31,816 bases of DNA from Collodictyon triciliatum. Its lineage: Eukaryota; CRuMs. Of the stretch, positions 11,343 through 22,251 are shown piece after piece (within the stretch, counting starts at the first letter, position 1; each line of letters starts with the position of its first letter). The notes beneath the pieces are model-generated. The model was given only the letters and a program-made list of their open reading frames with translations, was not told the DNA's origin and did no database searches. Made by a program: the position numbers and the translations under genes. The stretch spans positions 1-31,816 of the forward strand of contig JBHJMP010000926.1 in assembly GCA_043381765.1 (NCBI GenBank). The letters are read 5' to 3'.

Positions 11343-12508
11343 CACACAGCGATGCATTCAAAGAATTTTTTTATTTGATAAGAAAGAAAGAGAGATAACA
11401 AAAGAGAAGATGCTAGGCTCTTTCCCCCGTCAGAACCTTGACATTCTTCCTCCACGCAGATGCCTGTGCTTCCGATGGGATTCTCTGCTCTCAAATATCT
11501 CAAAAGCCTGCAGAGGGTGATTCTTGACAAGCCGCTTTACATGAGAGAGTCGAGCACAGTGAGGGGGCCGGTAGGACTCACGCGCCTGCCTTGCTGGAAG
11601 TCAGACCTTGCCAGAAAAGTGAGCCATTTGGAATACAACGGGATTACCCAATGCGACCTTGTTGTCCACGACTCAGCGCACAAGATTTCCCAGTTGGACT
11701 TGTACGAGGCTGTCTTTGCTTTCTCGTTAATCTCGGACGTGAGTCCGCTGCTTATGCGCATCGCTGGTGTCGTGTCTCTGGATTTGTCCTTCAACCAAGT
11801 CAGTTTTCACTCCCTGTCCGGCAGGAGAATGTATCATGCTTTTTGAGTCTCGTTTTCTTTTTCTTTTTTTCTCTGGCGAGCCTTAATTATTATCATTATT
11901 ATTTTTTAAAAAAAAGAAAACTTTTCACGAAACTAGAAACTTGAGCGTGTTTGGCTTTCATCCTATTTTTTTTCATATTTATTCATAACCATTATTTCTC
12001 TTCCCTTTTCTTTTTTTTTTTTCTTTCTTTTTGTCGAGTTTATTCATGCGTGAAGAATACTTTCTTCTGATTCTCCACTCAGATTTCAAGCCTGCCAGAT
12101 TCCTTCACCATCCTGCAATCACTCCAGAAACTGTGCCTCAGCAAGAACCTGGTGTGTGTTGCCGACTGCTTTCAGACGCCCGCTCTTTCTTCCTTTTCTA
12201 CCCTTTGCTGTCGATCCTTCGTTATCATCATGTTATTGTTGGTATGACTTTTTGATGGTGGTTTTCTCGATTCTGCAGCTGACCATCATCCCGAGTCCCC
12301 TGTTCCACTTGACGAATCTCGAGGCTCTCGACCTCACAAACAACCGGGTAAGTCCCGGCCATCGCAACCGCCTCGTCTGTGGCATCACTGACACCCGTGT
12401 TTTGATCATCAGATTCAATCAGACAACTCGGAAGGCCATCACAACCGCCCGCCAGAGCGCATGGCAGGCATGTTCCCAGCAAAGCGCAAGGCCCACGATG
12501 CAGAGTAG
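6389..12508 (+). CDS. Large leucine-rich-repeat protein (5' incomplete)
   Basis: This is a SHOC2/LRRIQ-like protein of 23-residue LRRs, probably a protein-binding scaffold; its role is unknown. Exons: A <6389-6822, B 7122-7400, C 8089-8157, D 8264-8332, E 8419-8631, F 8806-9084, G 9282-9563, H 9683-9751, I 9870-9938, J 10137-10388, K 10707-11051, L 11460-11798, M 12083-12151, N 12279-12347, O 12413-12508 (TAG). Every intron is phase 0 and, at regular repeats, falls after LxLSxNx and before the next [IL]xx[IL]P. C, D, H, I, M and N are 69 nt each (one LRR); K is 345 nt (five LRRs). B, G and L hold long irregular islands; B and L share PVG[IL]T[GR]LPCW. E and J hold an LRR plus a divergent spacer. 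The last exon is short and hydrophilic. No signal peptide or membrane segment is visible, but the N-terminus is missing. Confidence 0.88.
7473..8063. repeat. Long GTT/GCT/TTTTTG tract in LRR-gene intron
   Basis: About 590 bp of interleaved TTG, CTG and TTTTTG units fill the intron between LRR exons B and C. It is open in several frames on both strands (polyglutamine, polythreonine, polycysteine, polyleucine), but splice sites at 7401 and 8088 and the LRR continuity place it in an intron. The middle is a higher-order mix of TTTTTG and TTG, then a pure (GTT)n run at about 7908-7978. Confidence 0.95.
11229..11342. repeat. (CATA)n microsatellite in LRR-gene intron
   Basis: About 110 bp of perfect ACAT/CATA repeats lie in the intron between LRR exons K and L. 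The Met-Tyr-Val-Cys frames on the minus strand are repeat artefacts. Confidence 0.97.
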
Positions 12509-13078
12509 AATCATCGTTGTGTGTGTGGAGTGGGCCCACGGATTTCGCCATTGAAAAAGAAATAGAGAAGACATGGATACGGAGATGATTGATGACTGAT
12601 TCCGATACTGAGATAAAAGGGCATCATCATCACCAGCCATCACAACGTGCAGGAGAAAGCGAGTGGGTGACGGAATCGTGTCAATTATTTCCTTTGAATA
12701 GAAGTGAAGAGGAGAAAGGAGACGCTGCAATCAGAGGGAAACACAGAGACGCCCTGGTAGCGAGGTGGACGGCTTCTGAAAAACGGAAACGAGAAGGAAA
12801 AAAAAAAAGGGATTGAAGAAGGGAAAAGAAGGGACTGAGTCCTCTGCGTTGGTTCGTTTCCTCCGATGCGACTCCATCCACTGTGACGGCAAAGGCAGGC
12901 CAGTTCAGAAAACCAAAACACAGAGGCTGGACAAGCGAACCCTCAGCTGCGCTTATTTGACCGGAAATTGGACAAAGGAAAGAAAAAGGTGATGATGATG
13001 ATGATGATGATGAGAAAAGAGAGGAAAGAGACCAGCGGGCGGGTGAGTAAGCGAGTGACAGGCGCGTTTGCGCGCAGG
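12509..13078. other. Convergent intergenic region
   Basis: The 570 bp between the stop codons of the convergent LRR and Na+/H+ exchanger genes hold purine-rich DNA on the plus strand and a short (GAT)n run at about 12991-13012. No exon with family resemblance is seen on either strand. Confidence 0.6.
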
Positions 13079-16000
13079 TTATTCCGTGATGGAGGCGGGT
13101 GACGGTTCGGCAGGTTGCGACTCGCTTGTCCCGGCGTCCTGCGGAGTGATTGCTGCAATCGGCGCAGAGAACATCCACACAGGAATATGAAATGAAAATG
13201 AAAAGGAAAAGAGAGGGAATTGAGAAATTAATTAATCACATCTGCACAGAACCAGACAGAAAGGCAAACAAAAGACACACACACACACGCACACACACAC
13301 ACACACACGATTCACACAACATCCACAATAAGGCAGTTGCGCCGAATATTACCTGGCGATTGCGACGACATGGGCAGGGCCACAAGCTCAATTGACTCGG
13401 AGATTCCCGGGGCGCGTCCGATACTGGGCGATGAGGAAGGTCGGCCGATGGCGCGTCCTCCGCGTCCCTGGCCGAGCAGCTTGGGCCGGGTTGCCGTGTC
13501 TCTGTCCTGTGGGGCGGCTCCGCTGCGGCCCTGAGCCCGACCCAGACGAAGACCTTTGATGCGGCTCTCGAGGCCCTGGCGCTGGGCGGGATCCTGCATA
13601 ATCCACGGCAAGATACAGGTCATTAGTTGGCCTCTATTCGTGTTCTTCAAGAGATTCTTGCTTGCTTTTTCTTCTTCTTCTTCTTCTTCTTCTTCTTATC
13701 ACGTTCATAATTGCTAGTGTTCTGCAGATTCAACCAACCGAGGCCAGCGACTGCGAGTATCCCACGTCATCCTCGAGGCGGCTCTTTGTGACAACCCTCG
13801 GGCGTGAGTAGGTGTAGTCTGCATCGTAGGCGTCGTCGCCAAGCGTGTCCATAAAGTCGTCTCCGATTTCGCTGGCTGGCGAGCCAATCTCGTCTGCACC
13901 AGCAACCGACGTGGTTTCGCTCATGTCGGGCTCGAGTGTGGCTGAGCTGTTGCCTGTAGTTGCATAGGATACACAGTTAAAAAAATTTTCTTAAAAAAAA
14001 TATGAAGCAAAATGGCAAAGGAGATGGCTGTCCACAGACCAATGGCCTGGCGCAGTCTCGGGCTCGTGATTCCTTTCTTGGCTTCGTGTCTCCTGGACGT
14101 GGGCTTGGCCTCGATTTCCGACGCAAGCTTGACTGTCTGGAAGTCCTTCCACACCTGGACCAGAGCCTGCTCGGGGTTTCCAGGGTCACGCAAGAGGAGT
14201 GGGCGCAGGATGTTGCGTTCGATAGATCGCCAGTAGTTCATAAAGACTGTGTCGTTTTCCCCGGCAATCAGGCGCATGGCTTTGCTGATGTGCGAACCAA
14301 CGCGAGAAAGTACTTGCTTGGAGACACTCGGAGCATGCTCGCCGTGAGCGCGCTGGACTTTGAGGAAGTTGAGCAGCGGCTTGATAGTTCCGCCCTGGAT
14401 AAAGACCGTCCACAAGACAGTAATGAGTGTAGTGGTGACCATGTACGGACGGCCTGTGACATCCTCCGGAATGATGTAGGCCAGGGCGAAGGCAATGGCG
14501 CCGCGGAGACCGCCGTAGATCAGAATGAGCTGGTCGATAATTGGCACAGGGATGACGCGGCGGCGATTGGCTATGCCAGTGAGGAGAAGCGATCCCATTG
14601 CACGGAACACGGCGCAAAAGATCAGGTTGAAGATGATGAATCCCACATCCCATCCATGGGCAAAGGAGAACATGCTGATACCCAGGTACATAAACACAAT
14701 TGTTTCCGTGGTGGAGGCCAACATTTTCAAGGTAAACTTGATGGTCACGGAGCTGTTACGAGATATATTCCGCTCCGTGTAGTGGCTCATCACAATACCA
14801 GTAAACATGATGGCAACAATACCAGACACGCGGAAGACTTCGGCAACAACGAAGCTCAGATATCCAAACAAAAGCATAATCATCGGCTCCACAACAGAGA
14901 TGGACGATGTGTACTTTGTCATGTAGGCGGAAAATAGCCCCATCAGGGTTCCCACGAGAATACCGCCAACAATAATGACAAAGAACTTGACAATAGCCAC
15001 AATAATGGTGTTTGCGTCCACTACTCCAGATTGGAAGATGGAGAGGAAAAGCTTGTAGAGCACAATACTCACGGCATCTAGTTTGTATAAATGCCGTTAT
15101 TGAATCGACCTCAGTGCGTGATTTGACTACAGGATTAGGTAGTCACATACATCGTCTCCGTTCGGAGTCATTTATATTGAAAAAATACTAAGCGACAGAT
15201 GCAGCGGCGATGACGCATGAACATGAGTGAATCTTACCGTTGAGCACAGATTCGCCAAAGACCAGCATGTGGAGGGTTTCGTGAACGTGGACTTCTTCAA
15301 AGATGGCCAAGACCTAAATAAGAGGAGCAGAGAGAGGAGAAAAAAATCATCATTTTGGCCGAATTATTTCCAACTTGGTTGTCGAAGAAACACAAAGTAT
15401 TAGAAAATCAAATTTGATACTAACAGCAACAGGGTCTACAGCAGATATAAGGCTGGAGAAAAGGAAGCACTCGATAAGGTCAGCCTTCATCGTCATAAGT
15501 CCCCAACTGGCAACGAGGTAGAGGGAGAGACCTAAGACAGAGGCAGAGATTGAGACTTTGAGGTTCGAACTATCTACTTTAAAGTGTAAATTTGCAGATA
15601 AAGTACAGAACCTACCAATCAAGATGGTGTTGAACAGGGTTCCTGTGGGGGTACGTTATTTAGTTAGGTGGGACAATCATGCAGCAATGAATATAATAGA
15701 TGGTTTCTTGTCTTCAGGATTATAACATGCGTGGTTTTCATGAGCGATCGGTGATGTTATTTTGTGCGTGTGTGGCGGTGACGCATGGACGAAAAGAAAG
15801 GAAAAAGGGAAACGTGAAAATCTTTGCAAATTATCAGCAATTACCCATGATGGCGTAGAGATTGATTGTCCAGAAGTTGGAAAAGAACAACCCTTTGTGA
15901 AGAGAGTATCCGGCTTCGAAGATAATGGGGGGAATCAGCAAGAAAAAGAAGAGATCCTCCTTGAATTCAAAGAACGGCATGCTCCCACCGTCCGGATCGA

Positions 16001-16403
16001 TCAGCTTCAAGAGTCCAGCATACAAGACGCCAAGGGTGATAACCAGGCCAGACTCGGGCATCCAGTTCATCCAAGAGCCGTGGAACACAATACGGCACAC
16101 CGTCACACCAATCAGGTAAAAGGCAGTGAAGATAACAGCAAGTTCAAAAGAGGTCACGTGCATCTCAAAGACAACCAATTTCCCTGCACAGAAATGACTC
16201 TGTAAAAATAAGAGCGAAGTACAACTATACGGCAAATCACACACAAAGAAAAAAAGAAAAAGAAAAGAAAAGAAAAGAAAAGAAAAGAAAAGAGAAAAAG
16301 ACGACTTACCTCCTCCTTCGTTGGCCAGAACTGGAGAGAAGAATGAGACGCATACGAGGGCCAGCACAAGCAGCAGTGGTGAAAACCGACTCATTTTGCT
16401 CAT
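13079..16403 (-). CDS. Na+/H+ exchanger, CPA1 (NHE) family
   Basis: This membrane antiporter exchanges Na+ for H+ and helps set pH and volume. Exons, 5' to 3' on the minus strand: 16403-16310, 16183-15845, 15642-15616, 15531-15425, 15313-15238, 15077-14040, 13953-13739, 13593-13353, 13152-13079. Phases close throughout and give 736 aa with a TAA stop. Residues 1-28 look like a signal peptide (LLLVLALVCVSFF). FFFLLIPPIIFEAGYSLHK near residue 110 matches the conserved NHE PPI segment. DPVAVLAIFEEVHVHE starts near 186 and GESVLNDAVSIVLY contains the ion-binding Asn214-Asp215 pair, split between exons. YGGLRGAIAFALA starts near 402 and has the conserved Arg. About twelve hydrophobic segments precede a hydrophilic tail rich in Asp, Arg, Gly and Ser. 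Exon 3 is only 27 nt. An in-frame Met eight codons upstream (16427) is an alternative start. Confidence 0.93.
13277..13308. repeat. (CA)n microsatellite in NHE intron
   Basis: About 32 bp of CA repeats with one CG interruption lie in the last intron of the exchanger gene (13153-13352). Confidence 0.9.
13665..13697. repeat. (CTT)n microsatellite in NHE intron
   Basis: About 33 bp of CTT units lie in the intron 13594-13738. On the sense (minus) strand this is AAG, one of the few purine-rich sense tracts in the window. Confidence 0.9.
16250..16293. repeat. (AAAAG)n microsatellite in NHE intron 1
   Basis: About 44 bp of A4G-type repeat lie in the first intron of the exchanger. On the sense strand it is CTTTT, close to the donor side. 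Confidence 0.85.
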
Positions 16404-16632
16404 GGCTGTGAAAAGGAAAAGAAGCAAAAATCAGCAGAGGCGAAGAGTACAGAAACCTGCTTTCACCGCGACAAACCAAGCGCAAGTGAATTACAGACGG
16501 CGTGGGCTTTGGCGTTGATCTCCGATACGACAGGGTAAAAGAAAGAAGAAAAGAGAAAGAAGGCCCGTGGTTTTTGGGCAGACCAACAACGGACGCCTTC
16601 AGACAGCCTTCAATGAAAGCGAGCCTGGCGTC

Positions 16633-16767
16633 TCAGCGTTTCTCGTTCGGCCACTCGATGCCCCGCTCTCCAAAAATAATCCGCACGACTTTGCTGCGAT
16701 CTGATCGGTCTTGCGGTTTTACAAGTGCTACTTTGTTGCGTCTGGGCTTGATTACGAAGGTAATCAT
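16633..16767 (-). CDS. Possible small basic protein or stray terminal exon
   Basis: Unrecognised. On the minus strand an ATG at 16767 opens a 44-codon frame (MITFVIKPRRNK at the start, IIFGERGIEWPNEKR before TGA at 16633-16635). It is clearly GC-richer than the DNA around it. A CAG lies about 10 bases upstream of the ATG, so this may instead be the last exon of a spliced gene, perhaps an alternative end of the SppA-like gene whose stop lies 200 bp upstream. It sits between the SppA stop and the NHE start, all on the minus strand. Confidence 0.3.
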   Translation of the reverse strand: MITFVIKPRRNKVALVKPQDRSDRSKVVRIIFGERGIEWPNEKR

Positions 16768-16968
16768 GAAGTCTGGTATCTTTCTACATAAGTGGACTAT
16801 TTCAATGGAGATGGTGTGACAAATGACTAGAAGGAGCTGCGCATCATTTTGTGCGGATTATCATCCATTTATGGAATAATTTGTGGCTGTAGACAATGTG
16901 TGCGCACGCGTTTGCCTATTATGGATTTCTCTTTTAGAATGTATCCGGTGGTCCAGGGTGCTGTTGCT

Positions 16969-19900
16969 TCACTGGCTTCGGCCAATCTTTGTTGCGGATT
17001 GCGCAGCCTCCAGCGAAACTGTGCCTGTGCTCTTCCTGCCGAGCCCAAAGATATCTGTAAACTCCTGAACAAGAGCCCTGACCTCGGGGGAGAGCACAAA
17101 CGCTGCATCTGCCGTTAATTTTTTTGGTTCATAACTTAAATAATAGCTCTTGTCGGTTTCTTTTTTTTTTTTTTTTTTTGAAGGAAGGGGTGACTCTTGA
17201 AAGAAATCGGCCTCGAGAGCGGCTGGGTTTAGTTTGTGCGCATTACCTCCACCTCCGGTTGCCTGCTTTGCAATCACGGAGAAAAGGCTCTCATCTTTGG
17301 CGATAACAACATAATTGTCGGCATCAGATGGATTCAGATTAGCTTCTTTGCATGCAACTTTCAACGCGACATCCAATCCACCAAGCTCATCCACTGCGTG
17401 GTTGAAGGCAGAAAAGAAAAAGAAAAAGAAAAAGGTGGTTATATGAATTTACTGAAACAAATATGCAAATAAAGAAATAAAATATATCTCAATAAATCTC
17501 TAATACCACACCCTTTTTTTTTTTTAATGTTGGGTGGCATTCACAAAGACTTCTGATAGATTCTACCTAAGCCAAGCTCCTTCGCTTTCATGCCGCTAAA
17601 AACACGACCTTTCGCGCAGTTCGACTTAACATGTTCCGCATCCAGCTATATACCGCAGAAAATATAAATGTGACATACACGTCGTTCGCCATAAATTTAT
17701 CTCGCTGTTCAATATAGTATCATCAAATATCTACCAATAAACTGGTATTAAAAAAATACCTTTCGACCTTCAACAACGCGCATCATAAAGTCCTGGTAAG
17801 CATAATCCACGAAGGATTTCACATATGACAAGTGCTTCTCGTTCCATTCAGTGAATGCAGAGGAAATTGTAGCATTTTTGCTTATCTCAATAGAGTCATG
17901 TTTGATTCCATACTGTTAAAAAAAAAAGTAAATGAAATGAAGCGATTTACGACTCATGCCATTTGAGAGCTGCGGTATTGTAATGCACAAAACGAAGATT
18001 GATTTTCAAAAATAAAATATATCTTGGTCTGTCGTTAGCTTGGACTATTATTTATAGAGTACCTGATTGAAGAATCCGGATAGATTGAACTTTCCAGACA
18101 AAATTCCGATACTTTGGTTATAACCACAGAACGGGTGGATAAAATTAAAAGGTTTGAAATTCAAAATTATCAAGATTACACAGATACTGAGGCACATTCT
18201 CATCTTCTCGTGGCCCGTATATGAGTGAAGAAGAAAAATCAACAAACCTCCCCGTGATTGTTCCGGGCTGAGCCACGATTTTTGTAGCATGGGCTGCGAT
18301 AAAATATCCACCACTTGCTGCAACATTGCCCATCTGTATGGATTAGTTACTGAACACAATTTGTGGTGTCATAATCATCAGCATAAACTTGGGTTTTGTG
18401 GGAAAAATACCAAAATAATGATTGAAAAGACATTATAATTTCAAACCGAAACAATGACAGGTTTTCCACTCTGGGTAGCTTTTTGCACTTCTGTATCGGC
18501 AAAAGATATGACATGAAATTATGCGAGACCAGACATTATACCAATACAATATTTGGATGTACTATGATGTTAAGGAATGACGCATTAAATCAGGTTTTCT
18601 TTCTATTAACTTAATTTTTGTGTGGGGGTTAGAATAAACCTCTCCAGATGGAGTCTGACGCAACATAATCACCACCAGGGCTGTCAATTCGCAAGACAAT
18701 TGCCTTAATTTTTTTGTCTTGTACCGCTCTCTTGAATATCTATGGCGTGTAAGCGGGTAAAAAAAAAAAAATTCGTTGAAATCTATTCTAGTAAAAATAA
18801 AATAAAAAAACACAAATCTAAGCTCAGACAAAAGGGCTAGAATAATTAAATGAAACATGAATTATCGATAGTTCAATAATGTCGTATTATTTACTTGTGC
18901 GATGGTTTCTGAGTGGCAGGAATCTCCAGGTCTCTAGTGGTGAGGTGTGGTCTAAATGACTGGGAAGCGTGGTTCCTTATGGCATATATATATGATGTCG
19001 AGATAGAGAAAACAAACCGATTGTTGTCCTGGTTGGATGGGACCAAGTGCGTATATGACCCCGATTTTGGCGTCTTTCTTTGAAGATGAGGACTTTTGCA
19101 TGTACTTTTTTTGTTGATAAGAACCCCATGAAATGAATACCTTGTCCTTTCTTTTCTGGTCGTTTTCTTTGGCTTTGGTCGCATACGATGAAAGGACTTC
19201 TTTCCCAATCGAATCACGAGTCTTATGAAAAGATTTATAAAAATTTAAAAATCATTCAGTCCTGGAATAAAATAGAGCTAAGTCTGTTCTCAATAGAAAG
19301 CATTTCAATATATAAATGTGGTCTTCTCCAATTAAAAGATGACTTGATCATAGTACTCCACGGCGTCTATTAGCTTCTTTTCAAGAGCTTTGGTAACAAT
19401 AAACGGTCCATTTTCAAACCCATCCCTACGCGGTTTTTTCTTTTAGAAGTGAGAGAAACATCAATCTTCATCATGATTTTTTTTTGACAAAACCAAGGTT
19501 AAGGCTGACCGAAAGATTAAAGAACTTGTCTCACAAAAACATATCAAGAAACGGTGCAAAAACCTGATTTCACATTCCGCTAGGTCCCGATCTTTTGCGA
19601 CATCCTTAATAATCTATTCAGTTGAAAAACGACATCGAGAAGGGAAAAAATAGGGGTGAGTTTGTAAAAAAAAAAATACATATTTAATTTATATAGAGAA
19701 TCAAAAATCCCAAGTGTTGGGAAAATTGTACGCAGTAAGCTTCCTTTTGAAAAAAATAAATTGCTAATACGACCTGCTCAGATAAATCATTCAGGAGACT
19801 TTCTGTTTGTTCTCGATGATATTTGTTATATTCGGTCTCGGTAAAGATGTTGATTGCATTTTTATACTCTTCTCTAAACTCCCACTGACTTGAAATCTTC

Positions 19901-21024
19901 ATTTTCTCAAGAAATTCCCTCAGAAAGACACTTGATGAGGCGAGACCGGTGATACCGACCTTGGCAGTATTGAAAATTCTTAACATATAAATATATTGCC
20001 CAGTTTTGAAATATACGTTTCAAGGAACAAAGTCACATGACTGGTATATGCTTGATGGCTGTATCAGTATTTTAAAAGCGCTATTTCGAAAAAACGTATT
20101 TCTGCGTGTAAAAACAAATGTCCAAATCACATCTTATCTGATGACATTCAACATGAATACGATTGTTTCGAACTTCTTTTTTTTTTTTTTAGCAGGATAG
20201 ATTATACGGCTGATAGAAACCTCTGCCGAGGGCTGCACAGAGATTCTTCGGAAGCTCGACATCAAATAATAGAGCATTGTTGCGCTCGGACCGGACGGCC
20301 CGATGGTGGTTGCATGCACAGCAGTTGGCTTGCCGCTGCTCGAAAACTCGATGACTGCTGCTCTAATCTCTTGTATCTTTGCAAACCCCATGTCGCTTGG
20401 CGGTGTCGTGATTTTGGCTACCTTGAACCGTGCGTTGTTGAAACGATTAAAAAAATCATGAAAATCAAGAAATGATGAAAATAATGAAAAAGAATGGAAA
20501 TCAAGAAAAAAGAAAATGGAAATGATGGAAATAATAAATAAAAAATAAAGAATGGAAATGAGGGAAATAATAGAAAATAATGAAATAATGAGGGAAAATC
20601 AAAAAATGAAAATAATGAAAAAGAATGGAAAAATAAAAGAAATAAAAAGAATAATTATTTTCCATACAAGGCCTTTGCACTTTGGATCTTCGCGAGCCAT
20701 GCGTATAGCAGCCACCAAGTCAGCAAGAGTCGAGCTCTTTTTCCCCCACGGGAAGGGACTTTGCTGCTGCTCCACGAAGCCTTTGCTGAGATTCACGCTG
20801 AGCACAAACTCTGCAGGCAGCCGCGCCTTTTTCCAACGAAAGAACTGGTATCCAGCAAAACCGCACGCAACAACAGCCGCGCCTCCAACAAAAAGCCAGT
20901 TTGCTCGGACGAGTCGCTTCCACCCGCCTCCACTGTTCAGGCTGCTGTTCTGGTTGGTTCGCCCGGCCTCGGAGAACGACGCAGAGGCCGCCGGACTCGG
21001 CTCAGGCGTGTTTTGTTCAGCCAT
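16969..21024 (-). CDS. sppA: SppA-like membrane serine protease (S49 family)
   Basis: This is a homologue of signal peptide peptidase A / protease IV of the long two-domain type. Exons on the minus strand: 21024-20668, 20421-20221, 19959-19774, 19613-19564, 19425-19344, 19221-19018, 18933-18895, 18739-18640, 18490-18447, 18333-18248, 18111-18063, 17912-17760, 17645-17567, 17393-16969. All phases close and give 684 aa. One membrane segment lies at about residues 41-60 ([19 protein letters not shown]). The N-terminal domain carries the general-base Lys in [10 protein letters not shown] (about residue 219). The C-terminal domain has [11 protein letters not shown], then [20 protein letters not shown] with the nucleophile Ser at about 428, then TITGSIGILSG. 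The E. coli pair is Lys209/Ser409, so spacing fits. [20 protein letters not shown] near the end is also typical. A chain of Lys codons near 17160 is a homopolymer inside the last exon. Confidence 0.92.
20450..20655. repeat. Degenerate AATGGAAATA-type repeat in SppA intron 1
   Basis: About 200 bp of imperfect repeats built from AATGATGAAAATAATG, AATGGAAAT and similar units fill the first intron. On the sense strand the tract is T-rich. Confidence 0.7.
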
Positions 21025-21235
21025 GCAGAAGGCTTCGCTGCGTTGGAGACGGGAGAAGAAGCAAACCGCAGCGTGGGATGAATCGAAAGGCACTGTGTGT
21101 GTGTGATTCACACTTTGCTTTATGGCGTTGCGCTATGCGTTATTCACGCAAAAACAAAGGAAGGCACTGTGAAAGAAACAAGAAAACAAAAAAAAAAAAC
21201 AAAAAAAAGAATAAAGCAAAAAAAGATTCACTGGG
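21025..21235. promoter_or_regulatory. Shared upstream region of divergent SppA and PMT genes
   Basis: Only about 210 bp separate the SppA start (minus, 21024) from the first possible Met of the O-mannosyltransferase (plus, 21236), or 265 bp if the later Met at 21290 is used. The segment contains a short GT run at about 21094-21104 and an A-rich stretch at about 21180-21230. Both promoters must fit here or overlap the 5' coding ends. No clear TATA box is visible. Confidence 0.5.
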
Positions 21236-22169
21236 ATGCGAATCATAGTTGGAAGAAAGAGCCAGCAAGCAAGCGCGCCTCAAGGAAGGATGTATCAACG
21301 CAGCCTAACGCGCCGTGGAGCTGCCGAGACAGAAAGCGACTCGGCCTCCGCAAATGAAGACGTCGAAGGCAACGCAACAACCGGGGCGGACTCTTCTGCG
21401 GCGATCGGCCCGGGTTGTGCGTTTGACTCTGAGAACGATTTGTGGGACCCCGCAAAGGAGCTCGATCGGGCGTTTCGGGAGATGATGCGCGAGAAGAAGC
21501 CCGGCGAGTCGATGCAGGTTCCAAGCGCTGCGGTTTTGTTGGCCCCGCATTTGCCGCGCTCGCTGGTTGCTGTGCTGGCAAAGCTGGGCGAGTGTGCTCC
21601 GCCGTCGTGCGATGTGATTGCTGGGTTCCTGCTTCTCTTTTCCCTCGCAACAAGGTTCTACGGGCTTGACTATCCCAGAGAGGTAGCCGACGCGGAGTCT
21701 TTTTTGTTTTTGTTTTATTCGTTTTGTTATATTTTTATTTTGTTTTTGTTTTATTTATTTTGTTTTTATTTTTATTTTGTTTTTATTTTTATTTTGTTTT
21801 TATTTTTATTTTGTTTTTATTTTTATTTTGTTTTTATTTTTATTTTGTTTTTATTTTTATTTGTTTTTATTTTTATTTTGTTTTTATTTTTATTTTATTT
21901 TGTTTTTATTTTGTTTTTATTTTGTTTTTATTTTGTTTTTATTTTTATTTTGTTTTTATTTTTTATTTGTTTTTGTTTTTGTTTTTATTTTGTTTTTATT
22001 TTTATTTTGTTTTTGTTTTTATTTTGTTTTTATTTTTATTTTGTTTTTATTTTTTATTTTGTTTTTATTTTGTTTTTATTTTGTTTTTTATTTTTTTGTT
22101 TTTTATTTTTTTTTTTTTATTTTTTTGTTTTTTATTTTTTTGTTTTTTATTTTTTGTTTTTTATTTTTT

Positions 22170-22251
<82 letters not shown>

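Noticed and set aside
11173-11530. Met-Tyr-Val-Cys repeat protein on the minus strand.
   Set aside because: Produced by the (CATA)n microsatellite in an LRR-gene intron.
13954-14039. Reading through to a hydrophobic C-terminus (LWTAISFAILLHIFF) as the end of the exchanger.
   Set aside because: A GT donor at 14039 and CTACAG acceptor at 13954 restore phase and lead into a hydrophilic tail through three more exons; the hydrophobic stretch is intron.
14002-14937. A 311-codon plus-strand frame opposite the Na+/H+ exchanger.
   Set aside because: It is antisense to the large conserved NHE exon and shows no family resemblance.
19090-19140. A 48-nt intron (GTATTC...AAAAG) inside SppA exon 6.
   Set aside because: Read-through gives [15 protein letters not shown], which aligns with the ISYYDY segment of bacterial SppA; both readings keep frame, but the exon reading matches the family.
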